This document shows positions 58,497 through 64,000 of a DNA stretch of 64,000 nucleotides, in pieces. Within the stretch, counting starts at the first letter, position 1. The number at the start of each line of letters is the position of its first letter. This DNA is from Ornithodoros turicata (Eukaryota > Arthropoda > Arachnida > Ixodida > Argasidae). Position numbers and translations under genes: made by a program. The stretch spans positions 131,654,052 through 131,718,051 of the forward strand of contig NC_088201.1 in assembly GCF_037126465.1 (NCBI RefSeq). The letters run 5' to 3'. The notes under the pieces were generated by a model, which ran no database searches, had not been told where the DNA came from, and was given only the letters and a program-made list of their open reading frames with translations.

Positions 58497-58891
58497 CCTA
58501 TAATTAGGGCCAGAAGTTTTCGAGTTTAACCATATTTCTCCCCGTTTGTACCCCCTGAATGCAATTATCAGACTTCAGGTTAAACCCGATATTTGCGCCC
58601 CGACGATGTCAGTAAAACCCGAGAAACCGGCCAAACGTAGAACATAGAGGAAGGCGCAAGCTAACAGGCCAGTCTCAATCCGTGTCGAGCCGAGCGACGA
58701 GTCAATCCAATCCAACATCTGATTTGCACATGTGCACCAAGCGGCGGGCTTTCAGCGTTCTCCCCGGTTGTGGATGCATCATGCGTCCGTGCCGGACGCT
58801 TTCGGACACACTTATCACACGAACTTCGTTCAGTTTCGCAACGTGCACCTTTGTGTGACGCCTATTTTTGGGATCAAAGCCTGCTGTCCTG

Positions 58892-59791
58892 ATGTGCAGA
58901 CCAAAGAAGACAGCCCACGACTGGGCGAGGGAGTACTCAGATCTTGAGGTTAAGAAGAAGGCGCGCCTGGACACTTTTCAGGACTCTGGTGAAACACCTG
59001 CGGAATTCACGTTGGTCTGCAAGTACTGCTGCCTAGAGATTTCGCCAGATCCAGCAAAAAAGCCTTATGATCGTGTCAGAGAGCATGTGGCGTCGGCGCG
59101 GCATGGTAAATTGAAAGCGGACTTCGAGAAGGCCGAGCAGGTGAAAACGAAACAACAAACCATCTTTGACAGTGGCCAAGTCCTAGTCCCTGAGTACTAC
59201 CATCTTGTGCATGTGGAGCTAGCTGCAGCTATGGACACTGTAAACAGAGGGCTCTTCAGGTCAGAAGGCAAACAAAAAGCAGTTCTTTCAATGCTACCTG
59301 GACATCATGCAGCTGAGGTGAAAAAGAATGTGGGGGAATTTTGCAGAGCTCTGACTGACAAATGGAATACCACATGCATGAGGAACCTAACAGAACTTGA
59401 AAGGGGCCAATTGACGCAGAATGAAACATGGAAGCAATCCTTGATCCTCGACCCCCATCAGAAGCATGCTGCTAGCCAAGAGTTTGAATCATACCAGAGC
59501 TTCTTTTCACTTGTAACTGACCCTGCATCTGTGCAAGAAGAATTTTGTCAGTACTTAAAGGAAGACATCCCAACAAATGATGGCCTGGGCATCATGGAAT
59601 ACTGGGTGAAGTACATAAAGTACCCTAATCTGAGGTCAGCAGCTCTGAGCTTACTGTGTATCCTCAATGGGTGTTGTGACGTTGAGCACACCTTCAGCCA
59701 GCTGCGTTACGTTCAGAGGCCCGACCGTTCGTCAATGGGTGCAGAGACATTGAGGATGGCAATGATGCTGTATGTTAACAAAGGATGGTAA
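58892..59791 (+). CDS. CGGBP1-like hAT transposase, internally deleted, 299 aa
   Basis: The first ATG of the frame is at 58892; an upstream TTG would add eight residues. The N-terminus carries a BED-like finger of the CGGBP1 type: C43-x2-C46 (CKYC) and H65/H71 (REHVASARH), preceded by a WAREYSDLEVKKKARLDTFQ segment. The C-terminus has the hAT dimerisation domain (YPNLRSAALSLLCILNG, then DVEHTFSQLRYVQRP, about 240-280). A full hAT transposase is 600-700 residues; the RNase H-like catalytic core between the two is missing, yet the frame is intact. Such a product could still bind element ends and dimerise, and might act as a repressor; that is inference. Function in the host is unknown. Confidence 0.85.
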   Translation: MCRPKKTAHDWAREYSDLEVKKKARLDTFQDSGETPAEFTLVCKYCCLEISPDPAKKPYDRVREHVASARHGKLKADFEKAEQVKTKQQTIFDSGQVLVPEYYHLVHVELAAAMDTVNRGLFRSEGKQKAVLSMLPGHHAAEVKKNVGEFCRALTDKWNTTCMRNLTELERGQLTQNETWKQSLILDPHQKHAASQEFESYQSFFSLVTDPASVQEEFCQYLKEDIPTNDGLGIMEYWVKYIKYPNLRSAALSLLCILNGCCDVEHTFSQLRYVQRPDRSSMGAETLRMAMMLYVNKGW

Positions 59792-59820
59792 CTACAGATG
59801 ACATCATATTAACAATTGTA

Positions 59821-60718
59821 CTGCTTGCGACATACTTGTTTGATATCTCCAGCCCCCGTAAAAGCGGGTTACCTAACCAAGTTGCTGTGCTACCGTCGCC
59901 TTCGCCTCACTTCCGTTCCCCTGGTGGCGGCGGTGCAGCACAGAGCTACCAGACGGGAGAGATGGCGATCCGATAACCGCGCGTCGTCTGCTAGTTCCAA
60001 ATGCGTCGACGGGGCAGCGCTTTCCTCGGAATACGGAGTAGAATGAGAATTGTAACCTGTTTCCTTTTGTTCCTGTTTACTGTTTTTGAAACATAAGTAC
60101 ACCAGGATTAGGCCACATTTGAGCAGATCCTGCGGTCGTCAGGACTTTTTGTGAAAGGTGTCACAGCAATGCAAGGGACCACGGCTGCTCCGTGAAGCTG
60201 GCACAAGCGAGGGATTACCTCATTTTATTTACTGGTGTTATGAGAAGCAACAGCCTCGCTTGCTGGCCAGGATTTAAACAAGAAATAATAAATTTATACA
60301 AAATGAGGCAAAGAAACGCTGTGGAACACGGGACCTCAGTAACGCGTTGGTGCCCCTCCACTCTCATTCACTGCGTTCATTCGCCTGGGCAGGGAAGCGT
60401 AGATGGCGGAAGAACACCTCAGGAACAATCGAGAAAGTGTTGATAATCTTATCAACACGCTCTCGATTGTTCTGACCATTCATTGGTCCACGCATCCACA
60501 CTCCGCATTCCCAGGAAAGCGCTGCCCCGTCAACGCACTTGGAGCTAGCAGACGACGCGCGGTTATCGGGTCGCCATCTCTCCCGCCTGGTGGCGCTGCG
60601 CTGCACCGCCGCCACCAGGGGAACGGAAGTGAGGCGAAGGCGACGGTAGCACAGCAACTTGGTTAGGTAACCCGCTTTTACGGGGGCTGGAGATATCAAA
60701 CAAGTATGTCGCAAGCAG
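59821..60718. mobile_element. 898-bp inverted-repeat element nested in the hAT
   Basis: The ends read CTGCTTGCGACATACTTG inward and are flanked by TA on each side. Arms of about 235 bp (to about 60055, and from about 60484) are nearly identical and GC-rich, with GGTGGCGGCGGTGCAGC in the middle. No coding capacity. The TA flanks suggest a Tc1/mariner-like or other TA-targeting MITE. Confidence 0.8.
60423..60472. repeat. Hairpin with 24-bp arms
   Basis: GAACAATCGAGAAAGTG then TTGATAA pairs with TTATCAACACGCTCTCGATTGTTC minus two mismatches, with a two-base loop. It lies just inside the right arm of the nested element and may be the scar of a further small insertion. Confidence 0.75.
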
Positions 60719-61201
60719 TACCTTCATTCCTCTGAATTTTTAAAACATTTTGAGAGAGTACATGTGTTACCATGTCATAGCTGTTTTGTAAGGTTCTGCT
60801 GTTGTATTAGAAGCATTGAAGTGATGCATTTAAGAAAGAATTCCTTTTCTGGTTGCGCACTACATATTAATAGTATAGGAATCCTGCCACTGTACCGATA
60901 TAAAATAAAGCTTTTGGACTGGAAAATGCATCCTGCTGTCAGTCACCTGAATTTGCATGAATTTGGCCATCCAATATATAGCACCCGATTTTTACACCCC
61001 GAATTGAGAAAAAAGTATTTCTCAAAATCTTTTCGTCCTAATATAAGACCCGATTTCTCCCTGCACCACAACGCACTAGCACGGTGCAAAGAATTTAACC
61101 CGATATTTGCAGGAATTTAGGGTATAAACGTATTTCCCCAATTTTTACTCCCCGAATCTGAAAAAGAGTAAAACCCGAAAACTTCTGGCCCTACCTATAA
61201 T

Positions 61202-61550
61202 GTGCTAACATGTATGTGACTAAAAAAATACTAAGGTATTTGTATGTCTTTGAATATAGTTGGTATAGTGCATTATTCCATGTTTTGGTTCTTGGTTCCC
61301 TGGAATAAATATATACTATATTATAAATAAACAAATTCTCTACTCAGCAAGTCTCTTGTCAACTGTACAGAGCAACTTAGATTTTGCTAATAGTCACAAG
61401 TGAAAGACCAGGCTCAAGTTCTCGTGGCACTCGTGGCTCAAAATCTTATCCTGGAGGGAACCCTCACTGCCAACCGCCATAACTGGATTTTCTCACAAAC
61501 GTGACAAGCCGCCGGGCAAGTCGGCGAAAGCCGCAGTTTTCACCAGGCAC
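61202..61550. other. Unassigned DNA
   Basis: No feature was recognised. The right part becomes GC-richer and could be the 5' leader of the THAP-like relic. Confidence 0.3.
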
Positions 61551-61551
61551 G

Positions 61552-61755
61552 ATGCCCCATGTACGTGGATGTGGCAAGTCTTCTACATCTAAGTCACAAA
61601 AAGGGCTGCATCAATGGCTTGTTTCGGTTTCTTTCATTAATAAATCTTCATAATAGAGAAACAAAATTGAGAAAGAAAGTTGCGGTGGCACTTGGATGTG
61701 CTCATTATGAATATCACAACTGCTTCAACACATTGGGAAATTCGCGCAGCTGACC
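61552..61755 (+). pseudogene. Possible THAP-domain relic
   Basis: ATG 61552 opens MPHVRGCGKSSTSKSQKGLH, resembling the start of THAP domains (M-P-x-C-x-x-x-G-C), but the first zinc-binding Cys is absent and the frame stops after about 35 codons. A neighbouring frame (KKVAVALGCAHYEYHNCF) is open to 61753. Too short for certainty. Confidence 0.25.
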
Positions 61756-61942
61756 TTTAAGCACAGTAGCAGTGACTGTAATAAAATTGGGTCATTCCAG
61801 CTCAAACGTCCCAATGGCATGGCTCAACCATCGCCGATTTTCGTGAAAAAATATATGTCCTTCTCATTGACTTACATACGTTGTGTGTGAAATATTTCTT
61901 TCGGGATCCGCACGGAATCCCCGCTAGGGGGCTTCGAACTTC

Positions 61943-63588
61943 CGCTCCGAACCCAAAACTGTAATGCGTGTGAGCAGGAGCAGAGGGTGAATGGCTTTAC
62001 ATATCTGAAAAATTCAAACGGGACGCGCTCCCGAAAAGTTCAAACTAGTTATCATCGGATTTGCATTCGCCGTGAGTGGAGAAATAGTGAGCTACGCTTC
62101 TGTGAAAGAGGCGCAAAATCGAACAAATTCAACATTTTTATAAAAAAACACCATCAGCAGAAATTGCTAAGTTATATTTTTTATTTGTAGGGGCCTACCA
62201 GTACATTCAACCTGACGCCAGAAAATTAAACTGTTAGGCTGTAAGAAAAAAAAAATGCGGAAGTCGGTAGTTTTAGGAGAAATTGAAAACTTCTCCGAAG
62301 AAAAAGTGCCATTGGCATACGCGCTAAAGGAACGAAATTTCCACGCAAATGTAGCATAGTTTCCCAGTTATAAGTACAAAAAATTTCTCCAGGGTGTTTT
62401 TTGTTATACGATCGCGACAAATTTTTAATTTGACCCTGGTGCGCCTCTCGCCACGTGCCGCACGGGATGGGCTTCCTCGCGGCGCCCTCCTGATTCTGCA
62501 CAAAAGTCAGCGCAGAAACGCTGGCCTGGACAAACCGTTACTCAACTCTGATGGACGATTTATGACACTGACGGTGGTCCTGGCCAGGGAATAATAATAA
62601 AGCAAGCAAGGTTTCCCCAACACCCATTTGAGGCCCTCATAAAAGGGGCTTTGGCGGCTAACACGTTCCAGAGCTATTGAGCGCTTTCTCTGTTAACCCT
62701 CTCATACGAAAATGAGCATGTTGCCGATTTCCGTTTCTTTTTATTTATTAATTTTCTTAGCCCCAAGTCAAATAACAGATCATTAGGAAAAAGAAAGGGA
62801 AAATAATACATAATTCACATTTCAGCGTGATTCTGCTCAGAGCAGGCGGACATCGCTCATTCACGCTCATTTTCGTGTGAGAGGGTTAACAGAGAAAGCG
62901 CTCCGCAGCTCTGGAACGGGTTAGCCGCCAAAGCCCCTTTTATGAGGGCCGCAAATGGGTGTTGGGGAAACCTTGCTTGCTTTATTATTATTCCCTGGCC
63001 AGGACCACCGACAGTGTCATAAATCCATAAGTCCATCAGAATTGAGTAACGGTTTGAAATTTGGCAAGACCAGCGTTTCTGCGCCGACTTTTGTGCGGAA
63101 TGAGGAGGCCGCCGCAAGGAAGCCCATCCCGTGCGACATGTGGCGCACCAGGATGAACTTAAAAATCCGTCGTGGTCATATAACAAAAAACACCCTGGAG
63201 AAATTTTTTGTACTTATAACTGAGAAACTATGCTACATTTGCGCGGAAATTTCGTTCCTTTAGTGACTTTCGCATTTTTTTACAGCCTAACAGTTTAATT
63301 GTCTGGCGTGAAACTTTTTTGGTGGAATGTACTGGTAGGCCCCTACAAATAAAAATATAACTTAGCAATTTCTGCTCATAGTGTTTTTTAGAAAAATGTT
63401 GAATTCATTCGATTTTGCGCCTCTTTCGCGGAAGCGTAGCTCACTATTTCTCCACTCGTGGCGACTGCAAATTTAATTATAACTAGTTTGAACTTTTCGG
63501 AAGCGTGTCCCGTTTCAATTTTTCAGATATCTAAAGCAGTTCACCCTCTGCGCCTGCTCACACGCATTATGGTTTTGGGTTCGGAGCG
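61943..63588. repeat. Diverged 1.6-kb foldback structure
   Basis: Arms 61943-62722 and 62858-63588 are inverted copies with visible substitutions (roughly 85-90% alike by eye) around a 135-bp AT-rich centre. Matching landmarks include CTCCGAACCCAAAAC, AGGGGCCTACCAGTACATTC and AACCCTCTCA. The sequence GGGTCATTCCAGCTCAAACG at about 61789 may be an outer end; its right partner was not found. Short frames in the arms are not convincing genes. Confidence 0.85.
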
Positions 63589-63700
63589 CGGTTTTCAGCA
63601 GCAGTATTTCAAGCAAATTCCTTGACCGAAACGAAAGGAAATTTGGTGCTTGCTGCTACTTTTTCATACAAATCCAACATAAAGCGTGTCATTTATTGGC

Positions 63701-63762
63701 TATTAGTGAGTATGGTCTATATGGTCTATATTAGTGAGTATGGTCTATTAGTGAGTATGGTC
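63701..63762 (+). repeat. Short tandem repeat of TATTAGTGAGTATGGTC
   Basis: Three close copies with a partial extra unit. Simple expansion. Confidence 0.75.
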
Positions 63763-63859
63763 ACCTTGTCGTATTGGCGATTGATCAGCACTCACGATTC
63801 GCTGTGTATCGTAATGGCACTTGTCTGTGACTTTCCCTGACTTAAGCTGCTTTTTTTGG

Positions 63860-63953
63860 CGAATTCCCTGATAATTGCCTGACTTTTCCAGCCGCATCAA
63901 AATTCCCTGACAAGTCCCTGTTTTCCAGATTTTCCAGGTTGGTAGACACCTTG
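63860..63953. mobile_element. hAT-like terminus
   Basis: On the minus strand it starts CAAGGTGTCTACCAACCTGG and carries repeated TCCCTGA/CAGGGA words, as in several hAT non-autonomous families. The opposite end was not identified. Confidence 0.45.
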
Positions 63954-64000
63954 GCTAGGCACTGCCAGGGTGGCTATTTCCCACTTCACAGGCTGGAGAG

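Larger units (their letters stand above)
58505..61193 (+). mobile_element. Complete 2.7-kb hAT element with TAGGGCCAGAAGTTTTCG ends
   Basis: Both ends read TAGGGCCAGAAGTTTTCG inward, continuing GGTTTTAC-like, and CCCGAT/CCCGAA motifs recur subterminally. A perfect 8-bp target duplication CCTATAAT flanks it (58497-58504 and 61194-61201). It contains one transposase-derived ORF and a nested 898-bp inverted-repeat element. The transposase lacks its catalytic middle, so the copy is not autonomous. Confidence 0.93.

Noticed and set aside
62226..63263. Protein frames in the 61.9-63.6 kb foldback arms
   Set aside because: Frames occur in both arms in opposite orientation but differ in frame and stops, with no domain; they reflect the inverted repeat.

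Overview
The window is eukaryotic, repeat-dominated genomic DNA: spliced genes with GT/AG borders, Penelope-like (PLE), Ty3/Gypsy, hAT, Mutator-like, Tc1/mariner-like and THAP/DDE4 elements, a tRNA-derived SINE-like sequence and about 24 kb of satellite. The mixture (YqaJ-linked transposases, PLEs, a CGGBP1-like hAT) suggests an arthropod, most likely a hard tick. That assignment is an inference from element content; nothing in the window proves the species. No complete host gene is evident. The best host candidate is the last exon of a methyltransferase-like gene (46442-46620, minus).

Layout. 1-2186: mostly unassigned, with one weak spliced ORF. 2187-5304 (minus): a Mutator-like transposase fused to a YqaJ nuclease, with one intron and three lesions. 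5816-10481: a TIR element with a TA target duplication (about 0.9 kb when intact), split by a decayed Ty3/Gypsy retrotransposon (6220-9997, minus, target duplication ATAT). 10690-20216 and 30316-45473: two blocks of one ~213-bp satellite with local higher-order repeats, interrupted by a 342-bp MITE and a 1.2-kb foldback element.

20217-30315 lies between the satellite blocks and is a nest. Outer inverted termini enclose PLE fragments and a 6.7-kb unit (22775-29456) with hAT-like ends and a perfect 8-bp target duplication. That unit carries two convergent, apparently intact spliced genes: a THAP + coiled coil + DDE_Tnp_4 transposase (519 aa, plus) and a SWIM zinc finger + YqaJ nuclease protein (517 aa, minus). 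A further non-autonomous hAT (24664-25734) sits 12 bp inside intron 3 of the transposase and leaves the reading frame unharmed. The two proteins look like a transposase and its accessory nuclease, as in ISL2EU-type elements.

45474-64000 is a patchwork: a retrotransposon ORF1 fragment, the methyltransferase-like exon, a 1.5-kb near-perfect inverted repeat around 206-bp tandem units, PLE and retroelement relics, hAT and Tc1/mariner-like non-autonomous elements, a complete 2.7-kb hAT (58505-61193, 8-bp target duplication) encoding an internally deleted CGGBP1-like transposase, and a diverged 1.6-kb foldback structure. Short ORFs inside satellite and foldback arms are repeat by-products and are not annotated as genes.
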